Notes under the pieces: model-generated
Databases searched by the model: none
Told to the model about the DNA's origin: nothing
Seen by the model: only the letters and a program-made list of their open reading frames with translations
Source of the DNA: Paraburkholderia sp. BL9I2N2
GTDB lineage: Bacteria > Pseudomonadota > Gammaproteobacteria > Burkholderiales > Burkholderiaceae
Assembly (NCBI RefSeq): GCF_004339745.1
Contig: NZ_SMGP01000001.1
Location: 2,480,001 to 2,544,000 of the forward strand
Direction: 5' to 3'
Length of the DNA: 64,000 bases
Program-made: the position numbers and the translations under genes
Part shown: positions 28,033 to 37,396 of the stretch, in pieces
How positions within the stretch are numbered: the stretch's first letter is position 1
How the letters are laid out: every line of letters starts with the position of its first letter

Positions 28033-30585
28033 TCATTGCTGCGGCAACGCGTAGGCAATCACATAGTCGCCAAGCTTCGTGCCGAACGAGCCATGCCCGC
28101 CCGCCGCGATCACCACGTACTGACGGCCGTTGATCGAATAGCTCATCGGCGTGGCCTGGCCGCCCGCGGGCAGGCGGGCCTCCCAGACCTGTTTGCCGTT
28201 GTTCACGTCGAACCCGCGAATGTAGTTGTCCGCCGTCGCGCCGATAAACGCGACACCGCCCCCGGTGACGATCGGACCGCCCAGCATCGGCATGCCCATC
28301 CTGAACGGCAGCGGAATCGGCGAACTGTCGCGCACGGTGCCGATGCGCTTCTTCCACACGATCTCATTGGTCTTGAGATCGATCGCGGAGATGTAGCCCC
28401 ATGCCGGCTGCTTGCACGGCAAGCCGAACGGCGAGAGGAACGGGTTGATCACCACGCCGTACGGCAGGCCGTATTGCGGCTGGATGCCTGACTCCGTGCC
28501 GCTGCCCTTGGCGCCCGGCACCGGCTCCAGCGGGTTGCCGGGGCCGCGCGGAATCAGACGCGAGACGAACGGCAGCGCGATCGGGTTCGCGACGGCGAAC
28601 TGGCGGTCGGTGTCGACGGCAATGCCGCCCCACTCGAACATGCCCAGGTTGCCCGGGAACACCAGCGTGCCCTGCAACGAAGGCGGCGTGAACGTGCCTT
28701 CATACCGCAGCTTGTGAAACATCACACGGCACACGAGCTGGTCGTACATCGTGGCGCCCCACATGTCGGCGTCGGTCAGGTCCTTCGACGGGCGATACGT
28801 GAGCTGCGAGAACGGCTGCGTCGGCGCAACGTGGTCGCCGGGGGCGGCGCCTTGCGGCACGGGCGTTTCGGGCGCCGGCACGACGGGGACACCCGTGCGG
28901 CGGTCGAGCACGAACAGGTTGCCGGTCTTGGCCGGCGCGTACACGACCGGCACGGTCTGGCCGTCCTTGCCGGTGATGTCGGCGAGCGTGGGCTGCGACG
29001 GCTGGTCCATGTCCCACAGATCGTGGTGCGCGGTCTGGTAGAACCAGGCGAGCTTGCCGGTCGATGCGTTGAGCGCGAGCAGGCCGCTCGCGTAGCGCTC
29101 CTGATCCGGCGTGCGGTTGCCGCCCCAGATGTCCGGCGTCGTGACACCCATCGGCAGATAGACGATGTCGAGTTTCGCGTCGTAGGCGGACGGTGCCCAC
29201 GAGTTGGGCGAATTCCACGTGTAATGCTCGCCCGCGCCCGGAATGTGATTCGGATCCTTCGCGCCCGGATCGAACGCCCAGAGCAATTCGCCCGTGCGCA
29301 CATCGAAGCCGCGGATGACGCCCGAAGGCTCGCGGTTCGAGAAGTTGTCCTCGACCGCGCCCGCCACGACGATCACCTTGCTGGTGATGATCGACGGCGA
29401 CGTGGGCTCGTACATGCCCGGCGTCGTGACCGGCTGGGCGTGTTGAAGATCGAGGTCGCCGTGGTTGCCGAAGCCCTCGCAACGTTGGCCTGTCAGCGCG
29501 TCGAGCGCATAGAGGTGGCCGTCGTTGACCGGCAGGTAGATGCGGCGCGTACAGGCGGCCGTGGCATCGCTCGATGGGGTGGTAGCGGCTGCGGCGGCGT
29601 CGCTCGCTGGCGGGGCGGCAGTTGCGGCTGCGTCGCTCGTCGGCGCGGCGGCAGTTGCGGCTGTATCGCTCGTTGGCGTGGCAGCCGCGGTGTCGCTCGT
29701 CGGCGCGGTAGCGGCTGCTGCTGCATCGCTTGCCGGCGCAACCGCGGGTGCGGCCGCCGTGGCGCTAGCCGACAAATCGACATACGACACGCCGCGGCAC
29801 GTCACGTGCTGGAACGACGGATCGGCCTGCAGCTTCGGATCGAACTTCCACTTGAGCGTGCCCGTCTTCGCGTCGAGCGCGAACAGAATCTGATGTGGCG
29901 AGCATAGGTAAAGCAGATCGCCGATCTTGATCGGCGTGACTTCGTTGGTAATCTCGACAGGATCGTTGGGCCCTTTCATATCACCCGTGCGGAAGGTCCA
30001 GGCCACCTGGAGATCCTTCGCATTCTCAGGTGTGATCTGCTGCAACGGCGAATAGCGCGTGCCTTCCTGGGTGCGCCCATAAGCGGGCCAGTCGGCGGCG
30101 TCGATCCCGGCGCTGGCGCCGCTCGCGGGCGCAGCAGCGCTCAGTGTGCCGTTGACCTGCTGCGGATCGTTGAAGTTCGCGTACACGAGCACGCCCGCCC
30201 ATGCCACGAGCGCGACCACGAGCGACGCGACACCCAGCTTGCGCTCGCCCTCCAGCCGCCAGCTCATGAGCAGCAGCAGCCATACGCCGAAGATGACGAG
30301 CACACCGGAGCGCGGCGCGAGCGCCCAGAAGTCGGGCCCCGACTCCAGCAGAGCCCAGATCGCCGTGCCGATCAGCACGAGCGCATAAAGCACGAGCGCG
30401 GCGGGACTGCGCCGCCAAAGCAGCCAGGCCACGCCCAACAGCACGATGCCTGTGATGAGATAGTAGGCGGAGCCGCCGACCGCGAGCAGCCATGCGCCAC
30501 CGATCAGCAGATAGAGCGCGGTCAGCACCGTAAAGAGCAATGTGATGACGCCGATCACGCCCCGCGAATTCGACTGACTGGTCAT
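28033..30585 (-). CDS. gcd: Membrane-bound PQQ-dependent dehydrogenase, glucose/quinate/shikimate family
   Basis: An 850-residue quinoprotein that oxidises glucose (or quinate/shikimate) on the periplasmic side and passes electrons to ubiquinone. Residues 1-145 contain about five membrane segments. The rest is an eight-bladed PQQ propeller starting DWPAYGRTQEGTRYSPLQQI, with YLPMGVTTPDIWGGNRTPDQER, TAHHDLWDMD and GNLFVLDRRTG typical of the family. The closing segment GGHGSFGTKLGDYVIAYALPQ is complete. Unusual: residues about 277-341 are an Ala/Thr/Ser/Asp-rich 11-residue repeat inserted before RRIYLPVNDGHLYALDA, where relatives have a short loop. A strong terminator follows. The porin gene lies just upstream on the same strand. 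Confidence 0.92.
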   Translation of the reverse strand: MTSQSNSRGVIGVITLLFTVLTALYLLIGGAWLLAVGGSAYYLITGIVLLGVAWLLWRRSPAALVLYALVLIGTAIWALLESGPDFWALAPRSGVLVIFGVWLLLLMSWRLEGERKLGVASLVVALVAWAGVLVYANFNDPQQVNGTLSAAAPASGASAGIDAADWPAYGRTQEGTRYSPLQQITPENAKDLQVAWTFRTGDMKGPNDPVEITNEVTPIKIGDLLYLCSPHQILFALDAKTGTLKWKFDPKLQADPSFQHVTCRGVSYVDLSASATAAAPAVAPASDAAAAATAPTSDTAAATPTSDTAATAAAPTSDAAATAAPPASDAAAAATTPSSDATAACTRRIYLPVNDGHLYALDALTGQRCEGFGNHGDLDLQHAQPVTTPGMYEPTSPSIITSKVIVVAGAVEDNFSNREPSGVIRGFDVRTGELLWAFDPGAKDPNHIPGAGEHYTWNSPNSWAPSAYDAKLDIVYLPMGVTTPDIWGGNRTPDQERYASGLLALNASTGKLAWFYQTAHHDLWDMDQPSQPTLADITGKDGQTVPVVYAPAKTGNLFVLDRRTGVPVVPAPETPVPQGAAPGDHVAPTQPFSQLTYRPSKDLTDADMWGATMYDQLVCRVMFHKLRYEGTFTPPSLQGTLVFPGNLGMFEWGGIAVDTDRQFAVANPIALPFVSRLIPRGPGNPLEPVPGAKGSGTESGIQPQYGLPYGVVINPFLSPFGLPCKQPAWGYISAIDLKTNEIVWKKRIGTVRDSSPIPLPFRMGMPMLGGPIVTGGGVAFIGATADNYIRGFDVNNGKQVWEARLPAGGQATPMSYSINGRQYVVIAAGGHGSFGTKLGDYVIAYALPQQ
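29564..29755. repeat. 33-bp tandem repeat inside the glucose dehydrogenase gene
   Basis: Six imperfect units begin at 29564, 29597, 29630, 29663, 29690 and 29723. Five are 33 bases long and one is 27. They encode an 11-residue unit centred on SD followed by Ala/Thr. All are multiples of three, so the frame is kept. Copy number is likely variable between strains. Confidence 0.85.
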
Positions 30586-30669
30586 GATGATCTCAACCCT
30601 CTTGAGTGGATGCAGCCTGCCGCCAGTACCGACGCCGAATTCACGCGCCGGAGCACGGTAAAAAGCATA

Positions 30670-31773
30670 TCAGAACGTGTGCATCATTCCGACATACACG
30701 CCGGTTTGCGATTCGCCGGCTATCGGGCTCGTCGGCGAGGACGAATCGCGCGGCGTCGCGAACACCGAGAACGTACCGTTCCTGCTGTTGTTCACGTAGG
30801 CGACGGTCCCGTAAAGAAAGGTACGCGAGTCTAGGTTATAGGTGGTCCCGAGCGCATAGAGCAAGGCATGGCTGCCAGGATCGTGCGAAGCATCTCCGGT
30901 ACCTTCGCCTACCCGGATATAGAAGCCCGCCGCCGTCATGGCCCAGCGTGGCGTAGCCTGATAGGTGGCGCCCAGCCAGTAGTGGTCGGCGCTGTCGGCC
31001 ACGCCTGCGGGCGAATCGGGCGCCGCGTAGTGTGTGTAGGCCGCCTGGATCTTGAACTTCTGCACGCGCACGTTCGCACCGACGAAATACTCGCGCGAGG
31101 CCGTGAAGATGTTGGATAAGCGCCCGCTCGAATCGCGTAGCTCGTCGTAGATGCCGCGCACGTCGAAGAGCGGTGAATGGTACGTGAGCATGATGCCGTC
31201 CGAGCGGCCGAACTCGCCCTCGGCGCCGTTGTTGAAACCGCTCGCCTGATTGCCAAAGGCATATTGGCCCTGAACGTCGAAGCCATGAAAGACCGGGCTG
31301 TGGTACTCGACGTTGTTGCTGGTCTGCTGCCAATTGCGCCCGCGCACGAGCGAAGCCGACGACACGGCCTGCTGCACGAACGGATCGAATTCCCAGACAC
31401 CGTCGCTGTCGATAAAAAGATTGCGCCCGGCCTGCAACTGGCCCCACGTCTCGTTCTTGAGGCCGACATACGCGCGGCGCGAGAAGAGCCTGCCACCGCC
31501 AGTCGTGCCGTTCATGATCTGCAGCGCGGTTTCGAGGTCAAACAGTGCGGACATGCCGCCACCGAGATCTTCGGTGCCCTTGAAGCCCAGCATGCTGGTG
31601 CCCCAGTCGCCGCCTTCCGCGCTCCAACGGCTCGAACTGCCGCCCATGCCGTTGGCAATGTGATTCAGGTATTCGATCCCGCCATCGACACGGCCATACA
31701 GCGTCACGCTCGATTGTGCCGAAGCAGCCGTGCTGGCCGCGAGCAGGACGATACCGCACAGTTGATATTTCAC
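30670..31773 (-). CDS. Gram-negative porin
   Basis: A 367-residue outer-membrane trimeric porin of the Burkholderia OmpC-like family. It has a signal peptide of about 19 residues ending ASA, mature start QSSVTLYGRVDGGIEY, loop-3 region motifs (LFSRRAYVGLKNETWGQLQAGRN) and a C-terminal aromatic residue (GMMHTF) used by the BAM machinery. The GTG at 31773 has no ribosome site, whereas AAGGAG lies seven bases before an in-frame CTG at 31785-31783; the true start may be that CTG. It is 84 bases upstream of gcd on the same strand, suggesting sugar entry for glucose oxidation, though co-transcription is not shown. Confidence 0.92.
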   Translation of the reverse strand: MKYQLCGIVLLAASTAASAQSSVTLYGRVDGGIEYLNHIANGMGGSSSRWSAEGGDWGTSMLGFKGTEDLGGGMSALFDLETALQIMNGTTGGGRLFSRRAYVGLKNETWGQLQAGRNLFIDSDGVWEFDPFVQQAVSSASLVRGRNWQQTSNNVEYHSPVFHGFDVQGQYAFGNQASGFNNGAEGEFGRSDGIMLTYHSPLFDVRGIYDELRDSSGRLSNIFTASREYFVGANVRVQKFKIQAAYTHYAAPDSPAGVADSADHYWLGATYQATPRWAMTAAGFYIRVGEGTGDASHDPGSHALLYALGTTYNLDSRTFLYGTVAYVNNSRNGTFSVFATPRDSSSPTSPIAGESQTGVYVGMMHTF

Positions 31774-32142
31774 GAGAGGTTCCAGGTTGATTCTCCTTTC
31801 GTTCTCCTTTCTGCCCCAGCCTCCGCTGTGCTGATGGATAGCGTCGTCAGGAACGAGTCAAAGCCGGACCGCCAACACAATCGCTCCCTCCAACCCTCGT
31901 TGTGATTCGCCCGGATCGTTGAGCACTGCCATGACGTACCAAACATGGGAATGCACTCTGAGTCTGCATACTACGAGGCGCAGCGGCCACTTGATATGAC
32001 ATATTTGTTGTAGCCGGTTACCCTGTACCGCTTGCGGATCTGCTGGAAAAGCCGCAATGGCAATGGTCTCAAGAATCGTCACGCCGCGGGTGCGCGGGTG
32101 CAAAGCAGCCCACCTTCAAAAGCCAGGCGGCATAGAACGTCG
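31774..32142. other. Intergenic region
   Basis: 369 bases between the porin gene and a FixJ-type regulator. It contains the porin ribosome site; no gene or clear promoter consensus was found. Confidence 0.4.
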
Positions 32143-32763
32143 TCAAGGCGATGTTTCGAGTTGCAGTTTGCTTGCCTGCCTGACCAGAGTGGCAAATGAA
32201 CCCGCCTGCATTTTTCTCATGATGTTGCCGCGATGCACCTGCACGGTGTATTCGGCGATGCCAAGGACGGCTGCCGCCTGCTTGTTGAGCAAACCGCTCG
32301 CGAGTAACGGCAACAGTTCCTGCTCACGAGGCGTCAGCGATCGATAGAGCGCCTGCAGCATCGCTGCCTCTTGCGCCTCCTTGCGAAGGACGTGCGCCGT
32401 GGCAAGCGCCGCCTCGACCGCGCGTATCAACGCATCCTCGTCGAGCGGCTTGGTGAGGAAATCGACAGCCCCGCTCTTCATGGCAAGGACCGCGGACGGC
32501 ACATCGCCTCTTCCAGTAATGAAAATAACGGGAATCGAAGAGTCCGTGCCGACTAGCTTCTGAACTTCCAGGCCATTCATGCCTGGCATTCTCATATCCA
32601 CGATCAGACATGCAACGACGTTGCGATGCGGCGTGTCCAGAAACGCTTCGCCAGAGTCGAATGTCTGGACGTCTCTTCCGTTTGCGCGCAACAGCGCAGC
32701 GAGTGCTTCTCGCACGCGTGTGTCGTCGTCGACCACATAGACCAGTTCGCTCGCGCAGTCCAT
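32143..32763 (-). CDS. FixJ/NarL-type two-component response regulator
   Basis: A 206-residue regulator with AGAGGGG upstream. The receiver domain has DDD at 12-14, phosphoacceptor D56 in LIVDMRMPG, T in FITGRG and K in FLTKPLDE. The LuxR-type HTH is at about 140-200 (SLTPREQELLPLLASGLLNKQAAAVLGI). No histidine kinase gene is adjacent. It begins 15 bases after the aberrant end of aspA on the same strand, so it may now be read from the orotate operon promoter. Confidence 0.92.
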   Translation of the reverse strand: MDCASELVYVVDDDTRVREALAALLRANGRDVQTFDSGEAFLDTPHRNVVACLIVDMRMPGMNGLEVQKLVGTDSSIPVIFITGRGDVPSAVLAMKSGAVDFLTKPLDEDALIRAVEAALATAHVLRKEAQEAAMLQALYRSLTPREQELLPLLASGLLNKQAAAVLGIAEYTVQVHRGNIMRKMQAGSFATLVRQASKLQLETSP

Positions 32764-32778
32764 GAAACCCCTCTATCG

Positions 32779-33996
32779 TTAGCGCGTGCCTCGCCCGACA
32801 GGCTTAACGCGGCGTCCATACGATTCCGCCATGCGCGTGCGACCACGCGACCGGGTCCTTGAGAAACGCTTCCAGTTCAACAGCGCATAGGCGATGATCG
32901 GTTCGAAGGCATTGAGCTGAAGCTGGCCGCCTTCCGCGGCAAAGGTCACGGTGATGTCGTTTCCAAACACCTCGAACGCCACCTGATTGACAACCTCCGG
33001 GATAACCGGATTGACCTTGCCGGGCATGATCGAAGAACCCGCCTGCATCGGCGGCAGGTTGATTTCACCGAAGCCTGCTCGTGGTCCGCTCGAAAGCAGG
33101 CGCAAGTCGTTGCAGGTCTTCGAGAGTTTCACGGCGATACGCTTGAGCACTCCGGAAATCTGAACGAACGCACCGCAGTCCTGCGTGGCTTCGATCAGAT
33201 TTGGCGCTGTGCTCAGTTCGATACCCGTGATCCGTTGCAGCGCTTCGAGCGCCTTCTGCGCGTAATCGGGGTGAGCGGTGATGCCTGTGCCGATGGCGGT
33301 AGCACCGAGGTTGATCTCCCGAATCAACGCCGACGCCTCACGCAAGCGCGCCATATCCTCTTCGAGCATAACCGCGTAGGTAGAAAACTCCTGCCCGAGC
33401 GTCATTGGAACTGCGTCCTGCAGTTGCGTGCGGCCGAGCTTCAGCAAACCCGCAAACTCCAATGCTTTTTCATCGAATGCCGCATGCAGTTGCGCCATGG
33501 CTTCGAGCAGGTGCTCGATGGCAAAGAATGTGGCGATGCGCAAAGCCGTGGGATAAACGTCGTTCGTGCTTTGTGCGAGATTGACGTGTTCGTTCGGGTG
33601 AAGATGCGCGTACTCGCCCCGCTTGTGGCCCATCAGTTCGAGCGCACGGTTGCAGATCACCTCGTTGGCGTTCATGTTGGTCGAAGTCCCCGCGCCGCCC
33701 TGGATCACGTCCACGACGAACTGCTCATGCAGGTGACCTTCACGTATCTCGATACACGCGGCGACGATCGCATCGCGCAATGTTGGCGACAGCAGACCGA
33801 GTTCAGCGTTGGCAACGGCTGCAGCCTGCTTCACTGCGGCAAGTGCGATGATCAGATTGGGATAGCACGAGACGGTCGTCCCCGAAATCTCGAAGTTTTC
33901 TTTCGCTCGTAACGTATGCACGCCGTAGTACGCTTCTTGCGGCACTTGTCGCTCGCCAAGAAGGTCATATTCAACGCGGAACTCCTGATTGCTCAT
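32779..33996 (-). CDS. aspA: Aspartate ammonia-lyase, C-terminally truncated with aberrant tail
   Basis: Aspartase converts L-aspartate to fumarate and ammonia. The 405-residue ORF matches the fumarase/aspartase superfamily up to N374. It has [14 protein letters not shown] (100-113), the substrate-binding [14 protein letters not shown] and TQLQDAVP. The flexible signature loop [11 protein letters not shown] (320-330) carries the catalytic serine. After [12 protein letters not shown] the homology stops near position 32875 and 31 Arg-rich residues follow. Normal aspartases have about 470 residues, so the last 90-100, the C-terminal domain, are missing. The tetrameric active site is mostly encoded but stability is doubtful. 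It is the last gene of the orotate operon, after pyrC, and would supply the final step. Confidence 0.85.
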   Translation of the reverse strand: MSNQEFRVEYDLLGERQVPQEAYYGVHTLRAKENFEISGTTVSCYPNLIIALAAVKQAAAVANAELGLLSPTLRDAIVAACIEIREGHLHEQFVVDVIQGGAGTSTNMNANEVICNRALELMGHKRGEYAHLHPNEHVNLAQSTNDVYPTALRIATFFAIEHLLEAMAQLHAAFDEKALEFAGLLKLGRTQLQDAVPMTLGQEFSTYAVMLEEDMARLREASALIREINLGATAIGTGITAHPDYAQKALEALQRITGIELSTAPNLIEATQDCGAFVQISGVLKRIAVKLSKTCNDLRLLSSGPRAGFGEINLPPMQAGSSIMPGKVNPVIPEVVNQVAFEVFGNDITVTFAAEGGQLQLNAFEPIIAYALLNWKRFSRTRSRGRTRMAESYGRRVKPVGRGTR

Positions 33997-34019
33997 AGCT
34001 CTCTCCGACGGGTCTTTTA

Positions 34020-35075
34020 CTAGGCGTTCGAGTGGTCGACGAGGCGCCAGGGCAATTCGCCGCCTCCCATGAATGTTTCAATCGATTTGCCGTCACCGAG
34101 TTCGACGTTTCGTGGCGCGTCATTGCGTTCCCGCGTCAGCGTCACGGTGCCTTCGTTCGGTGGAAGGTCATAAAAACGGCGGCCGTTATCGCTTGCGAAG
34201 GCCTCAAAGCGGTTGAGCGCATGTTCTTCGTCGAACACCGTCAGGTAGGCCTCAAGGGCTGTCGGCGCGCTAAAGATACCGGCGCAACCGCACGCGGCTT
34301 CTTTGGCGCCGCGCTCGTGCGGTGCCGAATCAGTGCCGAGAAAAAACGACGGTGAGCCGGAAGTCGCGACACGCCGCAGCGCAAGTCGATGTTGCTCGCG
34401 CTTGAGGACCGGCAAACAGTAGTAATGCGGCCGCAATCCCCCGGTGAACATCGCGTTCCGGTTCAAAAGCAGATGCTGCGGTGTGATGGTCGCCGCGAGC
34501 CGGCCACTGGTGTCCGCGTCAACAAAGTCAGCGGCCTCTTCGGTGGTAATGTGCTCGAGCACGATCCTGAGCGCCGGAAACCTGTCGAGCAAGGGCTTGA
34601 GCGTGCGCTCAATAAAGACAGTCTCCTTGTCAAAAACATCGATAGCCGGGTCGGTGCTTTCACCGTGAATGAGAAGCGGCATGCCCAGTTCCTGCATGAC
34701 ATCGAGCACGCTTGCGACCTTGTCGATGCCGGTCACGCCGTACTCGGAATGCGTCGTGGCGCCGGCGGGATACAGCTTCACCGCCGTGAACACGCGCGCC
34801 TCGAATCCCTTCCGGATTTCCGCAGGGTCGGTGTCGTCACACAGGTAGCATGTCATCAACGGCTCGAATGCAGAGCCTGCGGGCAATGCTTCGAGGATGC
34901 GCTCGCGATAGGCTCGCGCGGCTGCTACCGACGTAACCGGCGGTTTGAGGTTGGGCATCACGATGGCGCGGCCGAACTGGCGCGCCGAAAACGGCAGCAC
35001 GGTGCGAAGCATCGCGTCATCGCGCAAATGCAGATGCATGTCATCCGGGCGCCGGATGGTAATTGACTGAACCAT
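34020..35075 (-). CDS. pyrC: Dihydroorotase (class II, PyrC type)
   Basis: A 351-residue amidohydrolase interconverting dihydroorotate and N-carbamoyl-L-aspartate. Zinc-binding residues are visible: H14 and H16 in MHLHLRD, K100 in TAVKLYPAG (the carboxylated lysine), H137 in LIHGES, H175 in LEHITT and D249 in GTDSAPH. Length matches the E. coli-type enzyme (about 348). The reaction is reversible. The position between an N-carbamoyl amino acid hydrolase and a class 1B dihydroorotate dehydrogenase argues for a catabolic role, running from dihydroorotate to carbamoyl-aspartate. A separate biosynthetic copy would be expected elsewhere in the genome. Confidence 0.95.
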   Translation of the reverse strand: MVQSITIRRPDDMHLHLRDDAMLRTVLPFSARQFGRAIVMPNLKPPVTSVAAARAYRERILEALPAGSAFEPLMTCYLCDDTDPAEIRKGFEARVFTAVKLYPAGATTHSEYGVTGIDKVASVLDVMQELGMPLLIHGESTDPAIDVFDKETVFIERTLKPLLDRFPALRIVLEHITTEEAADFVDADTSGRLAATITPQHLLLNRNAMFTGGLRPHYYCLPVLKREQHRLALRRVATSGSPSFFLGTDSAPHERGAKEAACGCAGIFSAPTALEAYLTVFDEEHALNRFEAFASDNGRRFYDLPPNEGTVTLTRERNDAPRNVELGDGKSIETFMGGGELPWRLVDHSNA

Positions 35076-35102
35076 GACTGTTCCTTGACCTGAGCGGACT
35101 CG

Positions 35103-36356
35103 TTAGAGATGGTCGATGGTGTCGGCAAGCACACGCACGCCAAGCATGAAATCGTCGATGTCCATCGCTTCATGCGGATTGTGGGAGCCGTTCTCGTTGC
35201 GGATGAACAGCATGCCGCTGGGGATACCCGCGTTTGCAAACAGCGACGCGTCGTGCCCCGCGCCGCTAGGCACGGTCTCATAAGGTGTCGCCATGCGCTC
35301 GCAAGACGCGGCGAGCGCGGCGCAAATCTTCTCGTCCATCGTGGCGGGCGAAGACTCCAGGCGCCGGTCGAATTCGAATTTCACGCCACGTTCGCGCGAA
35401 ATCGACGCGCACTCGGTACGCATCAACTGGTAGAACCCTTCGAGCGTGTCATGGCTCTTGCTGCGCGCTTCGAAGCTGAAGTGCACCGTGCCCGGAATAC
35501 GCGAGATGGAATGCTCGGACGGGTCCGTACCCACGATGCCCGTCGTCACGACGAGGTCTATGCCGCGCTCGAGCAGCACGCGCCAGTGTTCGTCCAGCCT
35601 GGTGATCAGGTCCGCCACGGCGAACATCGCATCGTGACGCAGCCAGCGAGGGACTGCGCCCGAGTGACCCGCCTCGCCGACACAGGTAATCCGGTTGTGC
35701 CGGACGTTGCCACGAATGCCCGGCACCACCCCGAGTGCAATCTTGCGGGCGACCATGATGGGGCCCTGCTCGATATGCAGTTCGAGATACGCTTTGGCGC
35801 GGGATTGATCGAAGAGCATTTCCTGAGACGCAATGGCGGCGGTGTCCGCGCCAACCTGCTCCATGTAGCTGGCGAGCGACTTGCCCGAGGTTCGATGCTT
35901 GAGTTCGAGATCCTGTGCGGAGAGCTTGCCGAAGAGGGAGCCCGAGCCCATATAAGCCTTGCCGAACCATGCGCTTTCCTCCCCGCGAAAGGCAATGACG
36001 CGCAGCGGCGTACCCGACGCTCGACCACTCTGCTTCTGCGCAACCAGGCAGAGTAAGCCCGCGATGATGCCGGCAAGGCCGTCGAAGTTGCCGCCCTGCG
36101 GCACCGAATCCATATGCGAGCCGACCCAGACGGCCGGCTGCTGCGTGTCGCTTTCGGGCAGACTGAAAATAAGGTTGGCGGCGCGGTCGACATCGACATG
36201 CAGCCCTTCCTTCCCGGCAAAGTGCCGCAGGTAATCGGCCGCTGCGGACTCGCCTTTGCCATAGCTGTCTCGCGTGACACCTACACCGTCGGATGAGAGT
36301 TCGCGAATATCATCGAAGAGTTGCTGCGCGAGCCCGGTGAGGTCAAGTATTTCCAT
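35103..36356 (-). CDS. M20-family N-carbamoyl-L-amino-acid amidohydrolase (candidate ureidosuccinase)
   Basis: A 417-residue metallo-amidohydrolase of the HyuC/allantoate amidohydrolase/beta-ureidopropionase group. Metal ligands are in SHMDSVPQGGNFDG, RGEESAWFG and ELHIEQGP. A dimerisation domain follows (GEAGHSGAVP...RHDA), with the second metal site near SGAGHDAS and a final His in NENGSHNPHEA. I start at MEILDLTGL; 26 upstream residues in the ORF are unlike the family. In this operon the likely substrate is N-carbamoyl-L-aspartate, giving L-aspartate, CO2 and ammonia. The substrate assignment is inference from neighbours; an allantoate or ureidopropionate substrate cannot be excluded by sequence alone. 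Confidence 0.87.
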   Translation of the reverse strand: MEILDLTGLAQQLFDDIRELSSDGVGVTRDSYGKGESAAADYLRHFAGKEGLHVDVDRAANLIFSLPESDTQQPAVWVGSHMDSVPQGGNFDGLAGIIAGLLCLVAQKQSGRASGTPLRVIAFRGEESAWFGKAYMGSGSLFGKLSAQDLELKHRTSGKSLASYMEQVGADTAAIASQEMLFDQSRAKAYLELHIEQGPIMVARKIALGVVPGIRGNVRHNRITCVGEAGHSGAVPRWLRHDAMFAVADLITRLDEHWRVLLERGIDLVVTTGIVGTDPSEHSISRIPGTVHFSFEARSKSHDTLEGFYQLMRTECASISRERGVKFEFDRRLESSPATMDEKICAALAASCERMATPYETVPSGAGHDASLFANAGIPSGMLFIRNENGSHNPHEAMDIDDFMLGVRVLADTIDHL

Positions 36357-36445
36357 GATGCCCGTCCATTTGCACAATGTGCCGGTGCTATCCGGCACTT
36401 TCCCGAAGGCACTCGGTGAGCGAGCCGCCTTCACGCAACGAGGAT

Positions 36446-37396
36446 TCAGCCTGACTGTTGTGCAAACCGCAGCCAGCGGTCGCTCAACTGACGATCCAGC
36501 TTCACCTGGCCGGTCAGGTCCCGAATGCTCTCGACGCCCATTTCCGTGCAGTACGCCTCAAGACCGTCGATGATTTTCTGCATGACGCCCGGGTCGCGGA
36601 ACGATGCCGTTCCAACCTGTACAGCACTCGCACCCGCGAGCATGAATTCGACGGCGTCTTCGGCGGTCTGGATACCGCCACAGCCGATAATCGGAATCCG
36701 CACAGCCCTATAGCACTGGTGAACAAGCCGCACCGCGATGGGTTTGATGGCGGGACCGGACAGGCCGCCCATCACATTGCCGAGCTTCGGCTTACGGGTC
36801 CGGACATCGATCGCCATGCCGAGCACCGTGTTGCCCATCACGATGGCGTCCGCGCCGGCGTCTTCGGCTGCCCGCGCGACGGCCGCGATATTGCTCGCAT
36901 TCGGCGTGAGCTTGACCCAGAACGGGTGATCGGTGCGCCGGCGAATTGCCGACACGGCCTTGTAGGTCGTATCGGGCAGCATGGCGAACGCCATGCCGTC
37001 TGCTTCAAGATTCGGACACGATATGTTCGCCTCGATCGCTGCCACTTCCGGCAACGACATCTCCTCGCAGGCCTCGGCAAACTCGTCGGCGGTATCGGCT
37101 GAAATGGAAACGACAACCGGCGTATCGAACTTCAGATACGGCGGCAGCACATGCTCGCGGTAATACTCGAGCCCCTTGCTCGGGATGCCTATCGAATTGA
37201 GCATCCCGCTGTAGCTATCCGCCACGCGCGGCGTGGGGTTACCCGCGCGCGACGTTGGCGACACGCTCTTCACCACGAGCGCGCCAAGACGATTGAGGTC
37301 CAGCGCTTCCTGGTATTCAATCGCGAAACAGCCTGACGCCGGCATGACGGGGTTGCGCAAAATCATGTTGCCAACCCGGGCGGTTAAATTAGCCAA
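36446..37396 (-). CDS. pyrD: Dihydroorotate dehydrogenase, class 1B catalytic subunit
   Basis: A 316-residue FMN-binding TIM-barrel enzyme. I choose the TTG at 37396, which has GGAGGT five bases upstream and overlaps the pyrK stop by eight bases. The longer ORF would overlap pyrK by 83 bases. Features are NPVMPASGCF, NISCPN with the class 1 active-site cysteine C127, KLTPNASNI, the FMN-phosphate segment IIGCGGIQTAEDA and QVGTASFRDP. Class 1B enzymes pair with PyrK and use NAD(H). Most betaproteobacteria rely on quinone-linked class 2 PyrD for synthesis, so this form fits reduction of orotate to dihydroorotate. Tight coupling with pyrK implies equal subunit production. Confidence 0.9.
   Translation of the reverse strand: MANLTARVGNMILRNPVMPASGCFAIEYQEALDLNRLGALVVKSVSPTSRAGNPTPRVADSYSGMLNSIGIPSKGLEYYREHVLPPYLKFDTPVVVSISADTADEFAEACEEMSLPEVAAIEANISCPNLEADGMAFAMLPDTTYKAVSAIRRRTDHPFWVKLTPNASNIAAVARAAEDAGADAIVMGNTVLGMAIDVRTRKPKLGNVMGGLSGPAIKPIAVRLVHQCYRAVRIPIIGCGGIQTAEDAVEFMLAGASAVQVGTASFRDPGVMQKIIDGLEAYCTEMGVESIRDLTGQVKLDRQLSDRWLRFAQQSG

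Noticed and set aside
28714..29907. 397-residue plus-strand ORF over gcd
   Set aside because: Antisense shadow, mostly reverse-complement of the PQQ propeller and its tandem repeat.
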